Below are positions 15,589-26,137 of a stretch of DNA of 48,517 bases, piece by piece. The notes under the pieces were generated by a model. That model saw only the letters and a list, made by a program, of their open reading frames with translations. It did no database searches and was not told the origin of the DNA. This DNA comes from CAZABC01 sp964483405. GTDB lineage: Bacteria > Chloroflexota > Limnocylindria > Limnocylindrales > CSP1-4. The position numbers were made by a program, and so were the translations under genes. The stretch's first letter is position 1. Every line of letters starts with the position of its first letter. The stretch covers positions 1-48,517 of the forward strand of contig CAZABC010000020.1 of assembly GCA_964483405.1 (NCBI GenBank), written 5' to 3'.

Positions 15589-16080
15589 ATGCCGATCGAG
15601 ATCCGCCGCTTCGGGGTCGGGCATCGCCGGGCGCACGGGCCCGACGGCACGACCGGCGTGACCGCCGCCGTGATCCACGCCGACGAGACGGGCGTCATCA
15701 CGGAGCTCGCCTTCGGTCGCGGGGGCCGGCTCGTGCCGCACGCCGACGCGCACGCCGCCTGGTTCGTCGTCATCGAGGGCGGCGGCTGGGTCCAGGTCGG
15801 TGGCGAGCGGACCCTCGTCGCGGCGGGCGAGGCGGTCGCCTGGCCCGCCGACGTCGACCACGCGGCGTGGACCGAGCACGGCGAGATGCGGGCGATCCTC
15901 GTCGAGCTCGTCGCCGGTGGAGACACCACGCTCCTCCTCGATGGTCGCGCGATCCGGCTGCTCGCGACGGGCGCGAACGGGCGCCCGGCCGGGGACGTCG
16001 AGCGCGGCGACGGCGCGCTCCGCGAGGATCCCGCCCGGGGATCTCCCCGCTACGACCCGGCCGAGGGCGAGCCGCGCTGA
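15589..16080 (+). CDS. Cupin-domain protein
   Basis: 163 residues. A single cupin barrel spans about residues 25-115, with GRGGRLVPHADAHAAWFVVI (two to three potential metal His residues) and a second motif region ending in AWPADVDHAAWTE. The last 45 residues are low-complexity and polar. No enzymatic class can be assigned; small stand-alone cupins bind metals, sugars or act as sensors. Probably co-transcribed with the upstream membrane protein gene. Confidence 0.75.
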   Translation: MPIEIRRFGVGHRRAHGPDGTTGVTAAVIHADETGVITELAFGRGGRLVPHADAHAAWFVVIEGGGWVQVGGERTLVAAGEAVAWPADVDHAAWTEHGEMRAILVELVAGGDTTLLLDGRAIRLLATGANGRPAGDVERGDGALREDPARGSPRYDPAEGEPR

Positions 16081-16105
16081 CGGCCCGCGACGGGCCGGCG
16101 TCCGG

Positions 16106-16747
16106 TCAGGCCCGGCTGGCGACGAGCGCGCCGAGCTGGCCGAGGATCCGGGCGGTGGCGCCCCAGACGAGCAGGTCGTCGATCGGGTACGCCCCGTAGC
16201 GGATCGGCACGCCGCGGACGTCGTCGTGGACGGTCACGATCGGCGAGCCCGGCAGGAACGCCTCGAGCGGGGCCTCGATGACCCGGACGACCTCGGCCGG
16301 GGCGGGCGCCCAGGGCGGCCGATGGCGGCTCGCGGCGACGATCGGCGTCACCCGGAACCCGCTCACCGGGATGGTGAACGTCTCGAGCCGACCGAGCACG
16401 TGGACCGAGCCGCGGGCCGGGTCGAAGCCGATCTCCTCGGCCGCCTCGCGGAGCGCCGCCCGCTCGGGTCCGCCATCGCCCGGCTCCACCGAGCCACCCG
16501 GCAGCGAGACCTCGCCGCTGTGGTGGCCGCCGCGGTCCGCCCGCTCGGTCAGGACGACGACCGCGTGGTGATCGTGATCGGGCACGATGAGGACGAGGAC
16601 GGCCGCGTCGCGCGTGACCGCCGGGTCCTCGAACCCCGGCCGCCGCGCACCGGTCGCGGTGAGGACCGGCGTCAGCTCGTGCGGGGGGTCGGGCAGGGCC
16701 GCGGGGAACGGCTGCCCGAGCCGCGCGATGACGTCGTCGAACCGCAT
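16106..16747 (-). CDS. Nudix hydrolase, CoA pyrophosphatase-like
   Basis: 213 residues. The Nudix box is complete: GGSVEPGDGGPERAALREAA followed by EEIGF (G-x5-E-x7-R-E-x2-E-E). The preceding ADRGGHHSGEVSLPGG is typical of the NudL/NUDT7 coenzyme A diphosphatase subfamily, which cleaves CoA to phosphopantetheine and 3',5'-ADP. The ATG at 16747 has no Shine-Dalgarno but a TAGCCT box 6 nt upstream. It stands alone between the convergent cupin and the chaperone operon. Confidence 0.88.
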   Translation of the reverse strand: MRFDDVIARLGQPFPAALPDPPHELTPVLTATGARRPGFEDPAVTRDAAVLVLIVPDHDHHAVVVLTERADRGGHHSGEVSLPGGSVEPGDGGPERAALREAAEEIGFDPARGSVHVLGRLETFTIPVSGFRVTPIVAASRHRPPWAPAPAEVVRVIEAPLEAFLPGSPIVTVHDDVRGVPIRYGAYPIDDLLVWGATARILGQLGALVASRA

Positions 16748-16753
16748 GCGCTG

Positions 16754-16759
16754 AGGCTA
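16754..16759 (-). promoter_or_regulatory. -10 box of a leaderless promoter
   Basis: TAGCCT on the minus strand, 6 nt before the ATG of the Nudix gene. No ribosome binding site lies between them, consistent with a leaderless transcript. Confidence 0.5.
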
Positions 16760-16805
16760 CCCCGAACGGCCCTCGGGCGCGTCGGCGCGCAGGGTCGGCC
16801 GCCGG

Positions 16806-19562
<2,757 letters not shown>

Positions 19563-19587
19563 GGGTTCCCCGTGCTGGCGCGGACGG

Positions 19588-20661
19588 TCAGGCCGTCCGG
19601 CGCGGGTCTGGTTGGTCGACGAGGTCGAGGAATCGGCGGGCGGCGGCGGACGCCTCGTCGGACAGCGCCGTGGGCAGGACGACGCGGGTCCGGACGAAGA
19701 GGTCTCCGACGGCGTCGCCGCGGAGGTGGGGCATCCCCTGGCCGGCGAGGCGGAAGCGTCGCCCGGCCTGGGTCCCCGGCGGGATCGTCAGGAGGACCCG
19801 GCCCTTGAGGGTCCCGACCGGCACCTCCGCGCCGAGGAGCGCCTCGCGGAGGGTGACCGGGACCTCGCGCTCGAGGTCGGCGCCGTGGCGGGTGAAGACG
19901 GGGTGGGGCCGGACCCGGACGACGACGACGAGATCGCGGCCGTCGCCGCCCTGTCCGGCGAGCCGGACGCGGGACCCGGTGGCCACGCCGCGCGGGATCG
20001 TCACCTCCAGCCGCCGGCCGTCGAGATCGACGAGGCGGGTCGTGCCGTGGAAGGCCTCCTCGAGCGTCAGCTCTGCCTCCGCCTCGACGGCCGGCGCCCC
20101 GCGACCGACCGGCCCATGGCCGCCCGGCGCGCGACCGCTCCGGCCGTCCGTCGCGCCGCTCCCGGCCCGCCCTCGACCGCTTGCCCCGGCCGCCCCGGCC
20201 GGGCCCGCACCGGCGCCCGACAGGCCGAGGCCAGCGAGGATGTCGTCGAACGAGGCCCCCCGGCCCCGCCGCCCGGAGCCGCCCGCCGCCTCGAAGCCGC
20301 CCGCGGCGCCGCTGAAGAAGGCGTTGAAGAAGTCGCTGAACCCCTCGGCGTCGCCGCTGGTGCGGAACTCGTAGCGCACCCCGGGGCCGCCGCCGGCGAA
20401 CGGGCCGCCGGCGGCTCCGGCGCCCGCCTGCTGGACGCGATCCCAGTTCGCCCCGAGCAGGTCGTATCGCTGCCGCTTCGCCGGGTCGGAGAGGACCTCG
20501 TTCGCCTCGTTGATGTCCTTGAAGCGGCGCTCGGCCGCCGCATCGTTCGGGTTGCGATCCGGATGGTGCTGACGGGCGAGCTTGCGGTACGCCTTCTTGA
20601 TCTCGGCCTGGCTCGCGGTCCGCGGCACGCCGAGGGTCTGGTAGTAGTCCCGGTACTCCAT
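19588..20661 (-). CDS. DnaJ-class J-protein (CbpA type)
   Basis: 357 residues. J domain at 1-70 (DYYQTLGVPRTASQAEIKKA, with HPD at about 37-39), a Gly/Ala/Phe-rich linker to about 200, and the C-terminal substrate-binding domains (LTLEEAFHGTTRLVDLDGRR, IPRGVATGSRVRLAGQG, LLGAEVPVGTLKGRVLLTIP). No CxxCxGxG zinc repeats, so it is a type II J-protein. It recruits DnaK to substrates; dnaK itself is not in the window. Sits between lon and clpB with short spacers, in the HspR-controlled operon. Confidence 0.93.
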   Translation of the reverse strand: MEYRDYYQTLGVPRTASQAEIKKAYRKLARQHHPDRNPNDAAAERRFKDINEANEVLSDPAKRQRYDLLGANWDRVQQAGAGAAGGPFAGGGPGVRYEFRTSGDAEGFSDFFNAFFSGAAGGFEAAGGSGRRGRGASFDDILAGLGLSGAGAGPAGAAGASGRGRAGSGATDGRSGRAPGGHGPVGRGAPAVEAEAELTLEEAFHGTTRLVDLDGRRLEVTIPRGVATGSRVRLAGQGGDGRDLVVVVRVRPHPVFTRHGADLEREVPVTLREALLGAEVPVGTLKGRVLLTIPPGTQAGRRFRLAGQGMPHLRGDAVGDLFVRTRVVLPTALSDEASAAARRFLDLVDQPDPRRTA

Positions 20662-20708
20662 CGCTCAGGTCCTCCGGGCGCGGGCGCCCGCCACCTGCAC
20701 GCGCCCGG

Positions 20709-23207
20709 TCAGCCGACGCGGCCGCTCGCCCGGGCCGGCGCGACGACCACGGCGGGCCGGTCGTCCGGGAACCCGGAACGGCGGCCGGTCGGTCCCCGAC
20801 CGGCCGGCTCGTCGCCGCCCGACGACCGCCGGGCCGCCGACAGCGGCCCCGGCTTGCGCCGGAGGGCCGCCTCGAGGACCTGGTCCATCGAGTCGACGAG
20901 GACGAGCTTCATGTGCCTTCGGATCTCCTCGGGGATCTCCCGGAGGTCCTTCTCGTTCTTCCGCGGCAGGATCACCATCCGGGCGCCCGACAGGTGGGCG
21001 GCGAGGATCTTGCTCTTGAGGCCGCCGATCGGCAGGACCCGGCCGCGGAGGGTGATCTCGCCGGTCATCGCCACGTCCTTGCGGACCGGGATGCCGGTCA
21101 GCGCGCTGACCATGGCCGTGACCATCGTGATCCCGGCCGACGGGCCGTCCTTCGGGATCGCCCCGGCGGGGACGTGGATGTGGAGGGTGTTCTTCTCGAA
21201 CACCTCGCGCTCGATGCCGAGGTCTGCGGCATGGGCCCGGATCCAGGAGAGGCCGGCCCGGGCGGACTCGCGCATGACCTCGCCGAGCTGGCCGGTGAGG
21301 ATGAAGTCCTCCTTGCCCTCCATCCGGGTGACCTCGACGGCGACGATGTCGCCGCCGACCTCGGTCACGACGAGCCCGGTCGCGGCCCCGGTCTGGTCCT
21401 CCGGCTCGAGCTCGCCGTATTCCCAGCGCGGGGGCCCGAGGAACTCGACGAGCTTCCTGCGGTCGACGACCGTCTTCCGCTTCCGCCCCTCGGCGACCGA
21501 CCGGGCGACCTTGCGCATGATGTTCGCGAGCTCGCGCTCGAGGTTCCGGACGCCGGCCTCCTTGGTGTAGGCCTGGACGAGCTCGACCATCGCCTCGTCG
21601 GTGATCTCGACGTGCTTCGGCTTGAGCCCGTGGTGCTCCATCTGCTTCGGCACGAGGAAGCGGCGGCCGATCTCGATCTTCTCCTGCTGGGTGTAGCCGG
21701 GCAGCTGGATGATCTCCATCCGGTCGCGCAGCGGGGCCGGGATCGGGTCCATGAGGTTGCCGGTCGCGATGAACAGGACCCGGCTGAGGTCGAACGGAAC
21801 CTCGAGGTAGTTGTCCTGGAAAGTGTTGTTCTGCTCGGGGTCGAGGACCTCGAGGAGGGCCGAGCTCGGGTCGCCCCGGAAGTCCATCCCGATCTTGTCG
21901 ATCTCGTCGAGCATGAAGACCGGGTTGTTCGTGCCGGCCGTCTTGACGTTCTGGATGATCCGGCCGGGGAGGGCGCCGATGTAGGTCCGGCGGTGGCCGC
22001 GGATCTCCGCCTCGTCATGGATGCCGCCAAGGCTCATCCGGACGAACTTGCGGCCCATCGCCCGGGCGACGCTCTTGCCGAGCGAGGTCTTGCCGACGCC
22101 GGGCGGGCCGATCAGGGCGAGGATGGGGCTGCGGATCGTGTCGGCCAGCGACCGGACCGCGAGGTACTCGAGGATCCGCTCCTTGACCTTCTCGAGGCCG
22201 TAGTGATCCTCGTCGAGGATCTCGGCGGCGCGCTTGATGTCGAGCTGGTCCTCGGTCGAGACGCCCCACGGCAGCCCGACGAGCCAGTCGACGTAGGTCC
22301 GGATGACGCCGACCTCGGGCGAGGCCGACGGGATCCGGCTCATCCGGTCGATCTCCTTGATCGCCCGGGCCTTGACCTCGTCCGGCATCCCGGAGGCTTC
22401 GACCTTCTCGCGGAGCTCGTTGATCTCGGCCTGCTGCGGGTCGTCCTCGCCGAGCTCGCGCTGGATCGCCTTGAGCTGCTCGCGGAGGATGTACTCCCGC
22501 TGGGTCTTGTCCATCTCGGACTTGACCTCGTTCTGGATCTTCCCCTTGAGCTCGAGGATCTCGATCTGGCGGGCGAGGAACTCGTTGACGAGCCGGAGGC
22601 GCTCGACGACGTCGATCGTCTCGAGGAGCTCCTGGCGCTGCTCGGTCGACATGTCGGGGCTGTAGGCGACCATGTCGGCGAGGAGCCCGGGCTCGGTGAT
22701 GTTGCGGGCGGCGACGGCGGCCTCGGGCGGGACCGGAGCGCCGTTGGCGACGTACGACTCGATCTGGCCCTGGACGGTCCGCATGAGCGCCTGGACTTCG
22801 ACCCCGGTGGCCGTCGGCTCGCCGAGCTCCTCGACGATCGCGACGAGGTGCGGGCTCGTGCTGGCGAGGCCGTGGACCTTCAGGCGGGTCTGGCCCTGGA
22901 CGATCGCCCGGACCGTCCCGTCCTGGAGCTGGACGACCTGGGCGATCTTGGCGAGCGTGCCGACGGTGTACAGCTCGCCGGCGTCCTCGATGTCCTCCTG
23001 CTCGGCCCGGCGCTGGGTCACCAGGGCGATCGGGCCGCCGTCGGCGACCGCGGCGTTGAGCGCCTTGACGCTCTTGTCGCGGCCGACCTGGAGCGGCACG
23101 ATCATCTCCGGGAAGATGACGGTCTCGCGGAGGGCCACGAGCGGCAGTGCTCGCGTCGCGGGCTCCGGCTTCCTGGACGCGTCCTGGGTGGACGATCGTC
23201 GGGCCAT
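20709..23207 (-). CDS. lon: ATP-dependent protease Lon
   Basis: 832 residues. N-terminal LON substrate domain (LPLVALRETVIFPEMIVPLQ), a helical bundle, the AAA+ module with ALIGPPGVGKTSLGKSVARA and FMLDEIDKIGMDFRGDPSSA, and the protease domain with the catalytic serine in PKDGPSAGITMV and lysine in LPIGGLKSKILAAH. It degrades misfolded proteins. The C-terminal 55 residues are a low-complexity Arg/Pro-rich extension beyond the usual end. The ATG at 23207 has AGGAG eight nt upstream. Third gene of the heat-shock operon; a 75-nt spacer with two strong hairpins separates it from hspR. Confidence 0.98.
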   Translation of the reverse strand: MARRSSTQDASRKPEPATRALPLVALRETVIFPEMIVPLQVGRDKSVKALNAAVADGGPIALVTQRRAEQEDIEDAGELYTVGTLAKIAQVVQLQDGTVRAIVQGQTRLKVHGLASTSPHLVAIVEELGEPTATGVEVQALMRTVQGQIESYVANGAPVPPEAAVAARNITEPGLLADMVAYSPDMSTEQRQELLETIDVVERLRLVNEFLARQIEILELKGKIQNEVKSEMDKTQREYILREQLKAIQRELGEDDPQQAEINELREKVEASGMPDEVKARAIKEIDRMSRIPSASPEVGVIRTYVDWLVGLPWGVSTEDQLDIKRAAEILDEDHYGLEKVKERILEYLAVRSLADTIRSPILALIGPPGVGKTSLGKSVARAMGRKFVRMSLGGIHDEAEIRGHRRTYIGALPGRIIQNVKTAGTNNPVFMLDEIDKIGMDFRGDPSSALLEVLDPEQNNTFQDNYLEVPFDLSRVLFIATGNLMDPIPAPLRDRMEIIQLPGYTQQEKIEIGRRFLVPKQMEHHGLKPKHVEITDEAMVELVQAYTKEAGVRNLERELANIMRKVARSVAEGRKRKTVVDRRKLVEFLGPPRWEYGELEPEDQTGAATGLVVTEVGGDIVAVEVTRMEGKEDFILTGQLGEVMRESARAGLSWIRAHAADLGIEREVFEKNTLHIHVPAGAIPKDGPSAGITMVTAMVSALTGIPVRKDVAMTGEITLRGRVLPIGGLKSKILAAHLSGARMVILPRKNEKDLREIPEEIRRHMKLVLVDSMDQVLEAALRRKPGPLSAARRSSGGDEPAGRGPTGRRSGFPDDRPAVVVAPARASGRVG

Positions 23208-23223
23208 TCGGGTCTCCTGTCGG

Positions 23224-23268
23224 GCCGGCCTCCTCGGCCGGCTTCGTGACCCCGGGCGATCGCCCGGG
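23224..23268 (-). repeat. Two tandem hairpins in the hspR-lon spacer
   Basis: GCCGGCC-TCCTC-GGCCGGC (23224-23242) and the perfect 18-bp palindrome CCCGGGCGATCGCCCGGG (23251-23268) lie between the hspR stop and the lon start. In mRNA both would be stable stem-loops just before the lon ribosome binding site. They may tune read-through or stabilise the lon part of the transcript. Confidence 0.6.
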
Positions 23269-23282
23269 ACCGGGTGGTGGTG

Positions 23283-23681
23283 CTAGGGACGGCTCGGATC
23301 GCCGATCGGCGATCCGGTGGCCACGTCGGCGGTCGGCTCGGCGGCCGGAGCGGCGGGCTCGGCCTCGTCGTCGAGCCCCCCTCTCCCTTCGTCGTAGAGC
23401 GCCTCGAGGATGCGCTTGCCAAGCCGCTCTTCCAGCTCGAACAGGAGCCGGACGCCGGCGAGGTTCACCCCTCGGTCCCGGGTCAGGTGCCGGATCCAGA
23501 GGACCCGGCGGATGTCGTTCTCGCTGTAGAGACGGATGTTCGTCGGCGTTCGCGCCGGCGCGACCAGGCCCTCATCCTCGTAGATCCGCAGGGTGCGCGG
23601 ATGGACGCGGACCATCCCGGCGGCGACGCTGATCACGTAGACCGGCCGGGTGGGGTCGCGATCGTACCGGCGGAACGCCAT
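23283..23681 (-). CDS. hspR: MerR-family heat-shock repressor HspR
   Basis: 132 residues. Helix-turn-helix with VYVISVAAGMVRVHPRTLRI followed by YEDEGLVAPARTPTNIRLYS, then HLTRDRGVNLAGVRLLFELE, the dimerisation helix typical of HspR. HspR represses chaperone genes by binding inverted repeats of the HAIR type (CTTGAGT-N7-ACTCAAG), often with DnaK as co-repressor. The matching site is at 24302-24322, upstream of the first gene of this operon, so autoregulation is likely. Tail after residue 105 is acidic/Ala-rich. The start is 4 nt after the hsp20 stop. Confidence 0.93.
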   Translation of the reverse strand: MAFRRYDRDPTRPVYVISVAAGMVRVHPRTLRIYEDEGLVAPARTPTNIRLYSENDIRRVLWIRHLTRDRGVNLAGVRLLFELEERLGKRILEALYDEGRGGLDDEAEPAAPAAEPTADVATGSPIGDPSRP

Positions 23682-23685
23682 CGGT

Positions 23686-24204
23686 TCAGGCAGGCTCGGT
23701 CGTGGTCGGCGTCGTGTCGGCCGGCCCGCCGGTCAACTCGGCGGCGGCGTCGGTCGTCACCGAGGGAGTGATCCGGATCTGGCGCGGCTTGGTCGCCTCG
23801 GCCTTGGGGACCCGGAGCTCGAGCATGCCGTGCTCGAACGTCGCGGTGGCGCGGTCGGGCTCGAGGCCGTCGGGCAGGGCGACGACGCGGCTGAACGATC
23901 CGTGACGGAGCTCGCGGAGGAGGTAGTCGCCCTCGCCCTCGCTCCGCTCGCGGCGGTACTGGCCGCTGATCGTCAGGCTGCCGCCCTCGACGGTGATCTC
24001 GACGTCCTCGGGCGCGACGCCGGGCATGGCTGCCTCGATCACGAGTGCCTCGGGCGTCGAGGCGATGTCGAGGGCGAGCGTCCCGGTCTCGGACCAGAGG
24101 GTCGAGAACCCGCTGCGGGTGGGGAGATCGTCGAACAGGCGGTCCATCGCCTGGCGGAGAGTCAGGAGCTCGCCGAAGGGCGACGGACGGCGCACGATCG
24201 TCAT
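23686..24204 (-). CDS. Small heat-shock protein (Hsp20/alpha-crystallin)
   Basis: 172 residues. The alpha-crystallin domain runs from about 45 to 140: ALDIASTPEALVIEAAMPGV, DVEITVEGGSLTISGQYRRE, SFSRVVALPDGLEPDRATAT and the C-terminal HGMLELRVPKAEATKPRQI. It holds unfolding proteins in an ATP-independent way. The ATG at 24204 has GGAGGTG seven nt upstream. First gene of the chaperone operon, directly downstream of the HAIR-type operator. Confidence 0.95.
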   Translation of the reverse strand: MTIVRRPSPFGELLTLRQAMDRLFDDLPTRSGFSTLWSETGTLALDIASTPEALVIEAAMPGVAPEDVEITVEGGSLTISGQYRRERSEGEGDYLLRELRHGSFSRVVALPDGLEPDRATATFEHGMLELRVPKAEATKPRQIRITPSVTTDAAAELTGGPADTTPTTTEPA

Positions 24205-24291
24205 GTCGCGGCACCTCCACGTGCGTTGCGGTGGTCGATCCGTCCGGCCCCATCGCCGGACGCCGCCCGGTCCGGTACCGGACGCATCCGC

Positions 24292-24321
24292 ATCCTAGAA
24301 CCTTGACAATACCGTTGTCAA
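24292..24321 (-). promoter_or_regulatory. Promoter of the hsp20-hspR-lon-cbpA-clpB operon
   Basis: On the minus strand: a consensus -35 TTGACA (24321-24316), an 18-nt spacer and -10 TAGGAT (24297-24292). This is the only perfect -35 hexamer I see in the window, so the promoter should be strong unless repressed. Transcription would start about 80 nt before hsp20. Confidence 0.75.
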
Positions 24322-24322
24322 G
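24302..24322. promoter_or_regulatory. HAIR-like HspR operator
   Basis: Perfect inverted repeat CTTGACA-N7-TGTCAAG, same spacing and same CTTGA core as the HspR consensus CTTGAGT-N7-ACTCAAG. It covers the -35 box and most of the spacer of the promoter, so bound HspR would block RNA polymerase. Confidence 0.8.
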
Positions 24323-24350
24323 AGTCCTACTTACGGACTGCCACGATGTC

Positions 24351-24384
24351 GGCTCGCCGAACGGTCGGTCCGCGGCCGCGAGCC
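24351..24384 (-). terminator. Hairpin after the RCK/TrkA gene
   Basis: GGCTCGC (24351-24357) and GCGAGCC (24378-24384) form a 7-bp stem 6 nt after the stop at 24391; the 20-nt loop can pair internally. No U-run follows, so termination efficiency is uncertain. Confidence 0.4.
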
Positions 24385-24390
24385 GGGCCC

Positions 24391-25083
24391 TCAGCCGCCC
24401 GTGCCGCCCTCGTCGCTGCCGTACAGCTCGCCGATGAGGAGGTCGTGGAGGGCGTCCTCGGACGCCGTCCGGCCGATTGCGAGGACCTTGTCGCCCGCGG
24501 CGAGCTCGAGGTCCGGCCGGGCTGGCACGACCTCGCCGTCGCGGACGACCGCGACGAGCGCGCAGCCGTCCGGGACGACGATGGCCCGGATCGTCCGGCC
24601 GATCGCCGGCGACCCCTCCTGGAGCTGGGCCTCGACGATCTCGAGCTCCCCGCCGGCCAGCGCGGCGAGGTGGAGGAGCTCGGGGACCGGGATGTCCTGC
24701 TCGACCGACCCGAGGATCATCCGGGTCGGGCTGACGATCTCGTCGACGCCGAGGTGTCGGAAGAGGACCTCGTTCTTGGGATTGTTCACCCGGGCGATCG
24801 TCCGCGGGACGTCGAAGTGGTGCTTCGCCATCTGGCAGATCACGAGGTTGTCCTCGTCGTCACCGGTCACGGCCGCGACGACGTCAGCGCGGTTCGCGCC
24901 GGCCTCCTCGAGGTACGAGCCCTCGCAGCCGTCGTGCGGGATGACGACCGACCCGATCTCGTCGGTGATCTGGTCGGCCCTGGCCCGGTCCTTCTCCATG
25001 AGGGCGACCTCGTGGCCGGCCTCGATGAGCTCCTTCGTCAGGTAGTAGCCGACCTTGCCGCCCCCGACCACGAGCACGAACAT
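24391..25083 (-). CDS. RCK/TrkA-type potassium-transport regulatory protein
   Basis: 230 residues. N-terminal Rossmann RCK domain with FVLVVGGGKVGYYLTKELIE and the acidic EKD at the end of the second strand, which in this family binds NAD(H) or ATP; the C-terminal RCK_C/TrkA_C domain is at about 145-220. Such proteins gate K+ channels or transporters as cytoplasmic rings. Last gene of the run: kimA-like, usp, short RCK, this gene. In actinobacteria the paired TrkA-like proteins CeoB/CeoC sit next to an APC-type permease in the same way. Confidence 0.88.
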   Translation of the reverse strand: MFVLVVGGGKVGYYLTKELIEAGHEVALMEKDRARADQITDEIGSVVIPHDGCEGSYLEEAGANRADVVAAVTGDDEDNLVICQMAKHHFDVPRTIARVNNPKNEVLFRHLGVDEIVSPTRMILGSVEQDIPVPELLHLAALAGGELEIVEAQLQEGSPAIGRTIRAIVVPDGCALVAVVRDGEVVPARPDLELAAGDKVLAIGRTASEDALHDLLIGELYGSDEGGTGG

Positions 25084-25086
25084 CGG

Positions 25087-25578
25087 TCAGCCCTCCCCGG
25101 CCGCGTCGGCTGCGGCGCCGTGGTGCTCGCCGCCGGGGTGCTGCCCGGTCGGCTCGAGGATCCCCGGCCGGTCCGGGACCGTCTGCCCGAGGTAGCGCTG
25201 GATGGCGTCGGTCATCAGGTTCGTCCGGCACAGCGTCGCGATGCCGAGCGACGCGTAGGCGTCGGCCCGGACCGGGTCGTTGACCTTGGCGATGACGGTC
25301 GTCGCGCCGAGGACATCGCCGGCGAGCTGGGCGGCCATGACGTTCCGGTTGTCGCCCTCGGTGAGGGCGAGGAAGATGTCCGCGCCCTCCGCGCCGACCC
25401 GCCGCAGGACGTCCTCGTCGGTGCCGTCGCCGCGGATCGCCTGGCCGCCGAATGTCGGCGGGAGGCGATCGAAGGCGCTCGTCCGGATGTCGAGCACGAC
25501 GACCTCGTGGCCGCCGGCGTCGAGCGACTCGGCCAGCGACGCGCCGACGCGTCCGCAGCCGACGATGACAGCTCTCAC
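25087..25578 (-). CDS. RCK_N-domain protein (second TrkA-like), short form
   Basis: 163 residues from a GTG at 25578 that overlaps the usp stop (GTGA), with GAGGAGGGAG upstream. The Rossmann motif VRAVIVGCGRVGASLAESLD and VVVLDIRTSAFDRL identify the TrkA_N/RCK_N fold. The C-terminal ligand-binding TrkA_C domain is missing: after residue 140 only a His/Gly/Ala-rich tail remains. It probably forms mixed rings with the full-length RCK protein encoded 4 nt downstream. The membrane partner is inferred to be the KimA-like transporter, as no TrkH/KtrB gene is in view. Confidence 0.85.
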   Translation of the reverse strand: MRAVIVGCGRVGASLAESLDAGGHEVVVLDIRTSAFDRLPPTFGGQAIRGDGTDEDVLRRVGAEGADIFLALTEGDNRNVMAAQLAGDVLGATTVIAKVNDPVRADAYASLGIATLCRTNLMTDAIQRYLGQTVPDRPGILEPTGQHPGGEHHGAAADAAGEG

Positions 25579-26033
25579 GCTCCCTCCTCGGGGATCGGCT
25601 CCCGCACGACCCAGACGGTGCACGGGGCGTTCTTCAGGACATAGGGGATGGTCCGGCCGATCGCGAAGTCGCCGCCGAAGCGGCGCCGGTAGGCCAGGCC
25701 GAGGACGAGCAGATCGGCGCCGCGCTCGGCCGTCTCGTCGACGATGGCCGCCCCGACGTCGCGAGCCTGGAGGAGGACCGATTCCATCTTCACGCCGACC
25801 GCCTCGGCGGCGATCTCGGCCATGTCGAGCGCCCGCTGGGCGGCCTCGCTCCGGCCGGCGATGTCGGCGTCGAGGGGCAGCGTCCAGTCGATCTCGACGA
25901 CGTGGACGGCGACGACCTCGGCATGGTGCGCCTTGGCCAGTTCAGCGGTCAGGCGGACGATCCGCTGGTCGCTCGGCCCGCCGCCGAGGGCGAGCACGGC
26001 CCGCCGGAACGGGGGCGGGCGATGGTCGGACAC
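25575..26033 (-). CDS. Universal stress protein (UspA family)
   Basis: 152 residues from a GTG at 26033. Usp fold: RAVLALGGGPSDQRIVRLTA, AEVVAVHVVEID and GADLLVLGLAYRRRFGGDFA, then IGRTIPYVLKNAPCTVWVV. The ATP-binding motif G-2x-G-9x-G-S/T is only approximate (GLAYRRRFGGDFAIGRT), so nucleotide binding is uncertain. Located between the KimA-like transporter and the two RCK proteins, with an overlapping stop/start to the next gene; a role in sensing nucleotide or stress state for K+ uptake is an inference from context. Confidence 0.85.
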   Translation of the reverse strand: MSDHRPPPFRRAVLALGGGPSDQRIVRLTAELAKAHHAEVVAVHVVEIDWTLPLDADIAGRSEAAQRALDMAEIAAEAVGVKMESVLLQARDVGAAIVDETAERGADLLVLGLAYRRRFGGDFAIGRTIPYVLKNAPCTVWVVREPIPEEGA

Positions 26034-26137
26034 GGTATGGGCGTCCTGTTCGCTGCCGGGCGGGCCGGGCTCCGGACTCGGTGTCCGACCGGGCGCGCCG
26101 CGCCGGTCACGATACCACCGCCGCCCGTCGGGCCGGG

